DNA of 64,000 nucleotides, from positions 29,799 through 93,798 of the forward strand of contig JACQFL010000045.1 of assembly GCA_016200085.1 (NCBI GenBank), read 5' to 3'. Positions 42,809 to 51,109 of this stretch are shown in pieces. A program made the position numbers and the translations under genes. Positions within the stretch are counted from its first letter, which is position 1, and each line of letters starts with the position of its first letter. This DNA comes from Candidatus Rokuibacteriota bacterium (GTDB lineage Bacteria > Methylomirabilota > Methylomirabilia > Rokubacteriales > CSP1-6). The notes beneath the pieces are model-generated. The model was not told the origin of the DNA and ran no database searches. It saw nothing but the letters and a program-made list of their open reading frames with translations.

Positions 42809-43261
42809 GTGAGACGCGACTCTCCACGCCCCGTCGCCGATCTCCTCGTGAGCGCCATGCCCCAGCTCGAGGAGCGCCTCGCCGCCGAGCGCATCCGGCG
42901 CGCCTGGCCGGAGGTGGTGGGCGCCGCCGCCGGGCGGCGCTCGGTGCCGCAGGCCCTGGTCAACGGCGCGCTCGTGGTCCACGTCGACAACTCCCCCTGG
43001 CTGCAGGAGCTCACGCTGCGCGCCGACGAGCTCGCGGCGCGGCTCGCGCGCCGCTTTCCCGGCGTGCGCTCGATACGGTTCGCGCTCGGGGCCAGCCAGA
43101 CCGCGCCGGCGCCCGAGGCGGCGCGCCGTCGCCCGCCGCGCCCGCTCGCGCCCGAGGAAGCGCGCGCGATCGAGGCGGCGGTGGCCGTGATCCACGACGC
43201 TGAGCTCTCGGCGGCGGCGCGCCGGCTCCTCGTCAAGAGCCGACAGCTCCCGGTCGAGTGA
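42809..43261 (+). CDS. DUF721/DciA-like protein
   Basis: RRAWPEVVGAAAGRRSVPQALVNGALVVHVDNSPWLQEL. Confidence 0.8.
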   Translation: MRRDSPRPVADLLVSAMPQLEERLAAERIRRAWPEVVGAAAGRRSVPQALVNGALVVHVDNSPWLQELTLRADELAARLARRFPGVRSIRFALGASQTAPAPEAARRRPPRPLAPEEARAIEAAVAVIHDAELSAAARRLLVKSRQLPVE

Positions 43262-45027
43262 GGCCGACGACGATGACTCCGAGAAGGCTGCTCCTGGTGC
43301 TCCTGCTCGCGGCCACGGCCGCGGGCTGCGCGACCGCCCCCGGCCCGACGGGCGACGCCGCCGGCGCGCCGCCCGGGCGGCCCGCGTTCGCGTCGTCGAG
43401 TGACGCGGCCGCCGCGTACTACCAGTACTCCCTCGCGCAGCTCGCCGCCCAGGGTGGCCGCTACCGCGACGCCATCGCGGCCATGGAGGAAGCGCTCAAG
43501 CGCGATCCGGACTCCGCGTTCCTGTGGGCGCAGCAGGCCCAGTGGCTCAAGCAGATCAACCAGCTCGACCCGGCCGTGGCGGCCGCGCGGCGGGCCGTGC
43601 AGCTCGACGCCGAGGAGCCGGCGGGCTACATGACCCTGGCCGAGATCCTGCGCGCCCAGCGCAAGTACCTCGAGGCCGAGACGGCCCTCGAGAGCGTCAT
43701 CCGCCTCCACCATGGCGCCGAGGACGGCTACCTCACGCTGGCTCGCTACCAGGTCGAGCAGAAGGCCTACGACCGCGCCCGCGGCGTCCTGCTGCGCCTG
43801 GCCGAGCGCCAGCCGCGCAACCCGCAGGCGCAGTTCCTGCTCGGCCGGCTCGCGGTGGAGACGGAGGCCTGGGACGAGGCCATCGCGCGCCTCACCAGGG
43901 CGGTCGAGCTGGACCCCGATCACGACGGGGCGTGGACCGCGCTCGGCTACGTGTACGAGAGCCGGCAGCAGCCCGAGGAGGCCGTCCGCGTCTACCGGCA
44001 GGCGGCGCGCGCCAATCCCGACAACCCGGCCTTCGTCGAGCGCCTCGGCGACCTCCTCATCAAGCTCGGGCGCTTCGGCGAGGCCGAGAGCGAGATCGAG
44101 GCGCTCGTCCACGTGGCGCCGCGCGACCCGCGCGTGTGGATGAAGCTCGGCGCCGTCTACTACGAGGAGAAGAAGTGGGACCGGGCCATCGAGGCCTTCC
44201 GCCGCGCGCTCGGGCTGGAGCCCACCAACCTCCGGGCCCGGTACTTCCTGGCCACCACCTACATGGACGCCGGGCGTGACGCCGAAGCCCGCGCCGAGCT
44301 CGAGCGCGTCCTGAAGGTGGACCCGCGCTCGATCGACGCGCGCGTGCAGCTGGGCTTCCTGCACGGCCGCGCCAAGCGCTACGACGAGGCGATCGCCGTG
44401 CTCCGGGAGGCGGTCAACCTGGAGCCGCGCCGGCCGGAGCTCTTCCTCTACCTCGGCACCGCCTATTTCCGCGCCAAGGACTACGACCGCGCCCTGACGA
44501 CCATCAAGGAGGGGCTCGGGCTCGACGAGAAGAACCGCGACCTGATCTTCCAGCTCGGCGTGGTCTACGAGAAGCAGGCCAAGTTCGACGACGCCGTCAA
44601 GGCCTTCCGGCAGGTCATCGCGCTCGACCCCAAGCACGCCGAGGCCTACAACTACGTCGGCTACATGTACGCCGAGAAGGGCGAGAACCTCGACGAGGCG
44701 GTGACGCTGATCACCCGCGCCGTGGAGCTCGAGCCGGAGAACGGCTACTTCATCGACAGCCTGGGCTGGGCCTACTACCAGCAGGGCAAGTACCCGGACG
44801 CCCTCCGCGAGCTCAAGCGCGCCGTGGACAAGACGCGCGAGCCCGATCCCGTCATCCTGGATCACCTCGGCGACGCCTACGCCAAGAACGGCCTCGACAA
44901 CGACGCCCTGCGCGCCTGGGAGCAATCGCTGCAGCTCGATCCCTCGGCCGACGGCGTGAAGAAGAAGGTCGAGGACTTCAAGAGCCGCCCGCGGCTCAAG
45001 GGTGAGCGCTCCAAGGCCTCGCAGTAG
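43258..45027 (+). CDS. TPR-repeat lipoprotein
   Basis: Lipobox LAATAAGC and about 12 TPR units. Confidence 0.9.
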   Translation: MRPTTMTPRRLLLVLLLAATAAGCATAPGPTGDAAGAPPGRPAFASSSDAAAAYYQYSLAQLAAQGGRYRDAIAAMEEALKRDPDSAFLWAQQAQWLKQINQLDPAVAAARRAVQLDAEEPAGYMTLAEILRAQRKYLEAETALESVIRLHHGAEDGYLTLARYQVEQKAYDRARGVLLRLAERQPRNPQAQFLLGRLAVETEAWDEAIARLTRAVELDPDHDGAWTALGYVYESRQQPEEAVRVYRQAARANPDNPAFVERLGDLLIKLGRFGEAESEIEALVHVAPRDPRVWMKLGAVYYEEKKWDRAIEAFRRALGLEPTNLRARYFLATTYMDAGRDAEARAELERVLKVDPRSIDARVQLGFLHGRAKRYDEAIAVLREAVNLEPRRPELFLYLGTAYFRAKDYDRALTTIKEGLGLDEKNRDLIFQLGVVYEKQAKFDDAVKAFRQVIALDPKHAEAYNYVGYMYAEKGENLDEAVTLITRAVELEPENGYFIDSLGWAYYQQGKYPDALRELKRAVDKTREPDPVILDHLGDAYAKNGLDNDALRAWEQSLQLDPSADGVKKKVEDFKSRPRLKGERSKASQ

Positions 45028-45775
45028 CGTCGCCCTCGTCCTCCTGCTCGTCGCCGCCGCGGGCTGCGCGCGCGCGCTGCCCCCGCCCAGGACCGCCGTG
45101 TCGGGGGACGCGCGGCGGGCGCTCGATCTCATGACCGCCCGCTGGCGCGAGTTCACCGACCTCCGCACCCTCGCCGACATCACCGTGCAGAAGGGCGGCG
45201 AGCGCCACCGCCTGGCCGGGGTCCTGCTCGCGCGCGGCCCGACCTCGCTGCGCTTCGAGGCCCTCTCCCCGTTCGGCCAGCCGCTGCTCATCGCGACGAT
45301 CGCCGACGGCCGGCTGACCGCCTACCACCCGGCGGTGAACGAGGCGACGGTGGGACCGGCAAACGCCGACACCGCCGCCAGCCTGCTCGGCCTGCCGCTC
45401 GAGCCCCAGGATCTCGTCGCCGTCCTCGGCGGCCGGGCGGCGCCGCCCGCCGACGTGCGCCGTGCCGAGCTGCTGCCAGCCGACGAGCACGGCCCGTCGC
45501 TCGAGGTCATCGGCGGCGATCACCGCCAGCGCGTGTGGATGGACATGACGACGGGCGTGGTGCGCCGGCTCGAGATCACCGGCGGGCGCGTCGAGGCGCG
45601 GGTGGACTTCGTGCGGGCCGCCGACAGCACGGTCCAGGGCTTCGACTTCACGACGTCGCCCGCCTACGTCTCCGGCGCGGTGCGCTACCAGCGTCCCGAG
45701 TTCGGCGTGGGCATCGAGCCCGAGCGTTTCACTCTCACCCTCCCGCCGAACGCGAAGGTCGAGCCGCTGAAGTAA
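45002..45775 (+). CDS. LolB/DUF4292-like outer-membrane lipoprotein
   Basis: Lipobox VAAAGC; FTDLRTLADITVQKGGERHRLAGVLLARGPTSLRFEALSPFGQPL. Confidence 0.75.
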   Translation: MSAPRPRSSVALVLLLVAAAGCARALPPPRTAVSGDARRALDLMTARWREFTDLRTLADITVQKGGERHRLAGVLLARGPTSLRFEALSPFGQPLLIATIADGRLTAYHPAVNEATVGPANADTAASLLGLPLEPQDLVAVLGGRAAPPADVRRAELLPADEHGPSLEVIGGDHRQRVWMDMTTGVVRRLEITGGRVEARVDFVRAADSTVQGFDFTTSPAYVSGAVRYQRPEFGVGIEPERFTLTLPPNAKVEPLK

Positions 45776-46080
45776 GGCGCCGCTCGACGGGCCCGGGACC
45801 GCTCGTGGCCTCGATGCGCCCGTCGGTGCTCGCCGCGCCGCTCGCGACCGAGCGGGCGCCGGAGCCCCATCGCGAGGCGTGGGCGCGCCAGCGACCGTGG
45901 ATCGTCGACGCCGTCACGGGCGGCGCCTGGTGTGGAGCCACGAGCGCCGAGCCGGGGACGAGCGGCGACCTGAGCCGAGCGCACTCGGCGCCCGGCCGCA
46001 CGCGCCCGATTGCCTGGCCGCCGCGCCGCGTGTTACCCTACGCTGTCTTGTCGAAGGCTCAGGGACGCGCCCGTCGCCTG

Positions 46081-46959
46081 GTGCTCAGCGCTGCGGCCAA
46101 GGTGAACCTGGCCCTCGAGGTCCTGGGCAAGCGCGCCGACGGCTATCACGAGGTCGCCACGGTCATGCAGGCCGTGGACCTCTCGGACCGGCTGGTGCTC
46201 GAGGAGGCCGACGGCCTCGAGCTTCGCGTGACCGCCCCCGGCATCCCCACGGATGGCACGAACCTCGCGCTGCGGGCGGCGCGCGCGCTGGCGGAGGCGT
46301 CGGGGGTGAGTCGGGGCGTGAGGATCACGCTCGACAAGCGGATCCCCGCGGCGGCCGGGCTCGGGGGCGGGTCGAGCGACGCGGCCGCGGTCCTGCTCGG
46401 GCTCGATCGCCTGTGGGGGCTGCGCTGGGCACAGCCGAAGCTGGCGGAGGTCGCCGTCACGCTCGGGATGGACGTGCCGTTCTTCCTGCACGGCGGCGCC
46501 GCGCTGGGGCGGGGGCGCGGCGAGCAGCTCGAGCGGCTGGCCGCCGGCACGACGGCGCTGGTGCTGGTGAACCCGCGCTTCGGCTCGAGCACCGCGGAAG
46601 TCTACGGCCGGGTCACCCCGGCGATGTACAGCGACGGCGCCCGGGCCCGCGCCGTCGCCGCCGCCCTCCGGGGGCGGAGTGCTGGCCGTCTCGCCGCGAC
46701 GCTCTACAATGGGCTGGAGCCCGCGGTGGCCCCCGTCGCGCCCGAGATCGCCCAGATGAAGGCGGCGCTCGTCGCCGCCGGGGCCCTCGGCGCGCTGATG
46801 TCGGGGAGCGGGCCCACGGTGCTCGGGATCTGCCGGTCGTTCGAGCAGGCCCGGCAGATCCGCGGCCGGCTCACCCGGGCCTCGTGGGAGTGCTGGGCCG
46901 TGCGGACGCTGGTGGGGCCGGCGATCCGCTTTCCGAGGCCGGCGGCGCGGGCGACGTGA
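46081..46959 (+). CDS. ispE: 4-diphosphocytidyl-2-C-methyl-D-erythritol kinase
   Basis: AAAKVNLALEVLGKRADGYHEVATVMQAV; PAAAGLGGGSSDAAA; exact start uncertain. Confidence 0.93.
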   Translation: MLSAAAKVNLALEVLGKRADGYHEVATVMQAVDLSDRLVLEEADGLELRVTAPGIPTDGTNLALRAARALAEASGVSRGVRITLDKRIPAAAGLGGGSSDAAAVLLGLDRLWGLRWAQPKLAEVAVTLGMDVPFFLHGGAALGRGRGEQLERLAAGTTALVLVNPRFGSSTAEVYGRVTPAMYSDGARARAVAAALRGRSAGRLAATLYNGLEPAVAPVAPEIAQMKAALVAAGALGALMSGSGPTVLGICRSFEQARQIRGRLTRASWECWAVRTLVGPAIRFPRPAARAT

Positions 46960-47058
46960 GCGCGCGCGGATCGAGTCGTGTTCGCGCGGCGGCTGTGCCG
47001 GCGCAGGCGTTGGGGGGAGGCTTCGGAGGGGGGCGGCGCCCCGCTCCGAGTGAGACGA

Positions 47059-47133
47059 TGGGGCGTGGCCAAGCGGCAAGGCGCGGGACTTTGGATCCCG
47101 TATTCGGAGGTTCGAATCCTCCCGCCCCAACCA
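47059..47133 (+). tRNA. tRNA-Gln (anticodon TTG), CCA encoded
   Basis: TGGGGCG/CGCCCCA acceptor, loop CTTTGGA, T-arm GGAGG-TTCGAAT-CCTCC. Confidence 0.95.
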
Positions 47134-47164
47134 CTGCCGTGTCGAAGGACTTGCGGGGGGGACG

Positions 47165-48106
47165 ATGCCGACCTACGACCTGAAGCTGTTCACGGGCAAC
47201 GCGAACCGCCCGCTCGCCGAGGAGATCGCCCGGAACCTCCACATGCCGCTCGGTGATGCCGAGGTCACCCGGTTCTCCGACGGCGAGGTGTTCGTGCGGA
47301 TCAACGAGAGCGTCCGCGGCATGGACGTCTTCGTGATCCAACCCACGTGCCCCCCCGTGAACGACAACCTCATGGAGCTGCTCATCATGTTGGACGCGCT
47401 CAAGCGCGCGTCGGCTCGTCGCATCACCGCCGTCCTGCCCTACTACGGCTACGGCCGCCAGGACCGCAAGGTGGAGTCACGGACGCCCATCTCCGCGAAG
47501 CTCGTCGCGGACCTGCTCGAGAAGGCCGGGGTCGACCGCATGCTGGCGCTCGAGCTGCACGCCGGCCAGATCCAGGGCTTCTTCAACATCCCGGTCGACC
47601 ACCTCTTCGCCAACCCGGTCATCGTGGACTACCTCGGCAAGAAGGATCTGACGGATCCCGTGGTCGTCGCGCCGGACGCGGGCGGCGTGGAGCGCGCGCG
47701 CGCCATCGCCAAACGGCTCAACGCCGGACTGGCCATCATCGACAAGCGGCGCGAGGGGCCGAACCACGCGGTGGCGATGCACCTGATCGGCGACGTGCGG
47801 GACCACGACGTGGTCGTCGTCGACGACATGATCGACACCGCGGGCACGCTGGTGCAGGCCGTGACCGCGGTCGCGCGAGAGGGCGCCCGGCGCGTGCTGG
47901 CCTGCGGCGTCCACCCCGTGCTGTCGGGCCCCGCCATCGACCGGCTCAAGAGCTCGCCGCTCGAGGAGGTCGTCGTCACCAACTCGATCCCGGTATCGGA
48001 CGCCAAGAAAGAGGCGCGCCTCACCGTGCTGTCGGTCGCGCCCCTGCTCGCCGAGGCCATCCGGCGCATCCACGGCGAGGAATCCGTCTCCAACCTGTTC
48101 GTGTGA
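47165..48106 (+). CDS. prs: Ribose-phosphate pyrophosphokinase
   Basis: LKLFTGNANRPLAEEIARNL; RQDRKVESRTPISAKLVADLL; VDDMIDTAGTL. Confidence 0.97.
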   Translation: MPTYDLKLFTGNANRPLAEEIARNLHMPLGDAEVTRFSDGEVFVRINESVRGMDVFVIQPTCPPVNDNLMELLIMLDALKRASARRITAVLPYYGYGRQDRKVESRTPISAKLVADLLEKAGVDRMLALELHAGQIQGFFNIPVDHLFANPVIVDYLGKKDLTDPVVVAPDAGGVERARAIAKRLNAGLAIIDKRREGPNHAVAMHLIGDVRDHDVVVVDDMIDTAGTLVQAVTAVAREGARRVLACGVHPVLSGPAIDRLKSSPLEEVVVTNSIPVSDAKKEARLTVLSVAPLLAEAIRRIHGEESVSNLFV

Positions 48107-48119
48107 AGGAGCGCGTGCG

Positions 48120-48830
48120 ATGCAGATGCAAGAGCTGACGATCACCCGCCGCGAGGGCACCGGCAAGCAGGTGGCCAAGCGGCTGCGCCGCGAGGGCAGC
48201 GTGCCCGCCGTCCTCTACGGCGGGAGGCGGCCCGAGCCGATCACCGTCGACCCCCGGGTCGTGCTCCGGATCATCCACGGCCACGCGGGCACCACCCAGC
48301 TCCTGAGCCTGAAGGTCGACGGCGACGGTGGCGGCACGCGGATGGCGATCATCCGCGACCTGCAGTTCGACCCGGTCTCCGAGCGCCTGATGCACGTCGA
48401 CCTCCAGGAGGTCTCGGCGGACCGCGCCATCACGGTGCGCGTCGCCGTGCACCCGATCGGCGAGCCCGTCGGCGTCCGTGATCAGAAGGGCATCCTGAAC
48501 CTCGCGCTCCACGAGCTCGACGTGTCGTGCCTGCCGACCCAGATCCCCGAGCGCATCGAGGCCGACGTGGCCAACCTCTCCATCGGCAACGTGCTGACGG
48601 TCGGTGATCTCCACGCGCCCGAGGGGGTACGCATCCTGAACGCCCGTGGGCAGGCCGTGGCGACGGTGTCGCCGCCGATGGCCGAGGAAGTCGCGCCCGT
48701 CGCCGCCGAGGCCGCGGTGGTGGCCGCCGAGCCCGAGGTCCTCACCGAGCGCAAGCCCAAGGAAGGCGAGGAGGCCGCGCCGGCCGCCGAGGCCGAGGGC
48801 AAGCGGCCGAGGAGAGAAAAAGAGAAGTAA
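48120..48830 (+). CDS. rplY: 50S ribosomal protein bL25 (CTC form)
   Basis: RREGSVPAVLYGGRRPEPI; long acidic/Ala tail; prs-rplY-pth order. Confidence 0.94.
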   Translation: MQMQELTITRREGTGKQVAKRLRREGSVPAVLYGGRRPEPITVDPRVVLRIIHGHAGTTQLLSLKVDGDGGGTRMAIIRDLQFDPVSERLMHVDLQEVSADRAITVRVAVHPIGEPVGVRDQKGILNLALHELDVSCLPTQIPERIEADVANLSIGNVLTVGDLHAPEGVRILNARGQAVATVSPPMAEEVAPVAAEAAVVAAEPEVLTERKPKEGEEAAPAAEAEGKRPRREKEK

Positions 48831-48845
48831 GGGCGGACGCCGCGC

Positions 48846-49388
48846 ATGGCCCACGCGGTGGTCGGGCTCGGCAATCCCGGGTCCGAGTACCGCGACACGC
48901 GGCACAACGTGGGCCAGCGGGTGCTCGACCTGCTCGCCCAGACCATCCACGCCAGCCCGTGGGCGCGCGAGGGCCAGGCCCTCGTCGCCCGCGGCCGCTG
49001 GCGCCAGCAGACCATCCACCTGGTCAAGCCGCAGACCTTCATGAACCTGAGCGGTCCGGTCGTCGCCGCGACCGTGCGCCGGCTTCACGACGGCCCGGAA
49101 GACACCATCCTCGTCTACGACGACATCGACCTGGCGCTCGGTCGGGTCCGGCTGCGCCTGCGCGGCAGCAGCGGCGGCCACAACGGGATGGAGTCCGTGA
49201 TCGCGGCCCTCGGCACCGAGGAGATCAAGCGCGTCAAGGTCGGCATCGGCCGCCCCGCGCACAAGCGCCAGGTCCCCGACCACGTGCTCACGCCGTTCGA
49301 GGAGGACGAGCGCGAGATCGTCGAGCAGGCGGTCGCGCTGGCCGCCCAGCGCGTCCTCGGCCTCGTCATGGGCCACCCCGCCCGTTGA
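48846..49388 (+). CDS. pth: Peptidyl-tRNA hydrolase
   Basis: VVGLGNPGSEYRDTRHNVG; KPQTFMNLSG; GSSGGHNGMES. Confidence 0.96.
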   Translation: MAHAVVGLGNPGSEYRDTRHNVGQRVLDLLAQTIHASPWAREGQALVARGRWRQQTIHLVKPQTFMNLSGPVVAATVRRLHDGPEDTILVYDDIDLALGRVRLRLRGSSGGHNGMESVIAALGTEEIKRVKVGIGRPAHKRQVPDHVLTPFEEDEREIVEQAVALAAQRVLGLVMGHPAR

Positions 49389-49401
49389 GTGCCGGGGGAG
49401 T

Positions 49402-49424
49402 TCGAGGGGGGTCGCCCCCCTCGA
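49402..49424. terminator. Hairpin between convergent pth and antiporter genes
   Basis: TCGAGGGGGG-TCG-CCCCCCTCGA perfect 10-bp stem; no T-tract. Confidence 0.6.
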
Positions 49425-49426
49425 CG

Positions 49427-50671
49427 TCAACGAAAGAACAACACCGTGACCAGCCCGAACAGCGGGATCAGCACCGCTCCGCTGTAGGCCATGTAGCCGG
49501 CGAACGTCGGCATCCGGACGCCGGCCTTCTCGGCGATCGACTTCACCATGAAGTTCGGCGCGTTGCCGATGTAGGAGTTGGCGCCCATGGCGACGCAGCC
49601 GACGCTGATGGCCGCCAGGATGGCACCGGGCACGCCGGCGACCTCGGGCGCCAGTCCCAGGCCCTGACCGAGCGCGAGGAAGGTCATGTAGGTCGGCGCA
49701 TTGTCGAGGAACGACGAGAGCAGACCCGACGCCCAGAAGAACTGCCACGGCGCGCGCACGCCGAGCTCCCGCCCCCTGAGGTGCAGCAGCTCCAGCGCGG
49801 GGACCATGGTGACGAAAATCCCGAGAAAGATCGCCGCGACCTCCACGATCGGATGCCAGGTGAACCCGTTCGACCGTCGGATGCTCTTCGGCGTGAGACG
49901 CAACGAGACCAGCGCCAGGGCCGCGATGACGGCCTCCCGCCACGGCGCGCGGAGCCACGCCACGGCGAGGACCACCCCGGCGAGCAGCGGCAGGTTGACC
50001 CGGCCGCGCAGGCGGAGCGGCTCGAGCGCGGCGCGGTCGCGACGGATCGCGGCCAGCGGCTCGCGGGTGTAGCGCGTCGAGTCCCACGCGAAGTACACGG
50101 CGAGCAGGACGACCACCATCGTGAGCCAGGCCGGCCAGAGCGACAGCGGCCAGACGAAGGGCACGCCGGCGAGGTAGCCGAGGAACAGCGGCGGGTCGGC
50201 CAGCGGGGTCAGCATCCCGCCGATGTTCGACACCAGGAAGATGAAGAAGATCACCGTGTGCTTCACGTGCGTCCGCTCGCGGTTCGTCTGGAGCAGGGGC
50301 CGGATCAACAGCATCGAGGCCCCGGTGGTGCCGACGCAAGACGCCAGCACGCTGCCCGCGGCGAGGAACGCCGTGTTGACCGCCGGCGTCGCCACGAGGT
50401 CGCCCCGCAGCAGGACGCCGCCCGAGATGACGAACAGGCCGCCGAGCAGGACGAGGAACGACACGTAGTCGGCGGCCACGTGCCCGAGGGCGCGCGGATC
50501 GCGGCCGAGATAGTAGACGAGCACCGGCAACCCGCACGCCCCCGAGAGCAGGAACTTGTTGCGGTTGGGCTCCATCCAGTCGGGCAGGTGGAGCGGAGCG
50601 ATCGCGATGGCGAGCAGCATGACCACGAACGGCAGGATCCACGCGATCGGCGGGGGAACGACGGTCGGCAC
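49427..50671 (-). CDS. Sodium:proton antiporter / CitMHS-ArsB-like ion transporter
   Basis: Multi-TM; IGGMLTPLADPPLFLGYLAGVPF; SSFLDNAPTYMTFLALGQ; ANSYIGNAPNFMVKSIAEKAGVRMPTFAGYM. Confidence 0.88.
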   Translation of the reverse strand: MPTVVPPPIAWILPFVVMLLAIAIAPLHLPDWMEPNRNKFLLSGACGLPVLVYYLGRDPRALGHVAADYVSFLVLLGGLFVISGGVLLRGDLVATPAVNTAFLAAGSVLASCVGTTGASMLLIRPLLQTNRERTHVKHTVIFFIFLVSNIGGMLTPLADPPLFLGYLAGVPFVWPLSLWPAWLTMVVVLLAVYFAWDSTRYTREPLAAIRRDRAALEPLRLRGRVNLPLLAGVVLAVAWLRAPWREAVIAALALVSLRLTPKSIRRSNGFTWHPIVEVAAIFLGIFVTMVPALELLHLRGRELGVRAPWQFFWASGLLSSFLDNAPTYMTFLALGQGLGLAPEVAGVPGAILAAISVGCVAMGANSYIGNAPNFMVKSIAEKAGVRMPTFAGYMAYSGAVLIPLFGLVTVLFFR

Positions 50672-50730
50672 GCCGGAGGCTACCACGGCCCGGCGGCCCG
50701 GGGCGCCTGATTGCACCGCCCGGTGGCCCG

Positions 50731-50755
50731 GGTAGTGTCTCAGTGAGACACTACC
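50731..50755. promoter_or_regulatory. 25-bp perfect palindrome in divergent intergenic region
   Basis: GGTAGTGTCTCA-G-TGAGACACTACC. Confidence 0.7.
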
Positions 50756-50770
50756 GTGGCCCGGGATCAA

Positions 50771-50799
50771 TTGCCGGGCCCCCCGGCGCATGGTATATA
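50771..50799 (+). promoter_or_regulatory. Candidate sigma70 promoter of rpsU
   Basis: TTGCCG-N17-TATATA. Confidence 0.6.
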
Positions 50800-50848
50800 G
50801 TTGTCGTTTATCCAGCGGGCGGGCCGCGTCTCGGAGGGGGGGAACAGC

Positions 50849-51043
50849 GTGACCAGGGTCATCGTCGAGCCCGACGAGTCCTTCGAGAGCGCGCTCAAGC
50901 GCTTCAAGAAACAGTGCGAGAAGGCCGGGCTCCTGTCCGAATTCAAGAAGCGTCAGCACTACGAGAAGCCGAGCGTCAAGCGCAAGCGCAAGGCCCTCGC
51001 GGCGCGCAAGAAGGCGAAGCGGCGCGAGCGGACGTCCGATTAA
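50849..51043 (+). CDS. rpsU: 30S ribosomal protein bS21
   Basis: [50 protein letters not shown] start. Confidence 0.95.
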   Translation: MTRVIVEPDESFESALKRFKKQCEKAGLLSEFKKRQHYEKPSVKRKRKALAARKKAKRRERTSD

Positions 51044-51109
51044 GAATCACGCCGAGCCACGCAGCGACACTCCTGACTCAGGCACTCCCGCGATGCCGGA
51101 CGGGAGCGA

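Noticed and set aside
42406-45291. 961-aa minus-strand ORF
   Set aside because: Antisense to the TPR lipoprotein and DUF721 genes; repetitive composition mirrors TPR codons.
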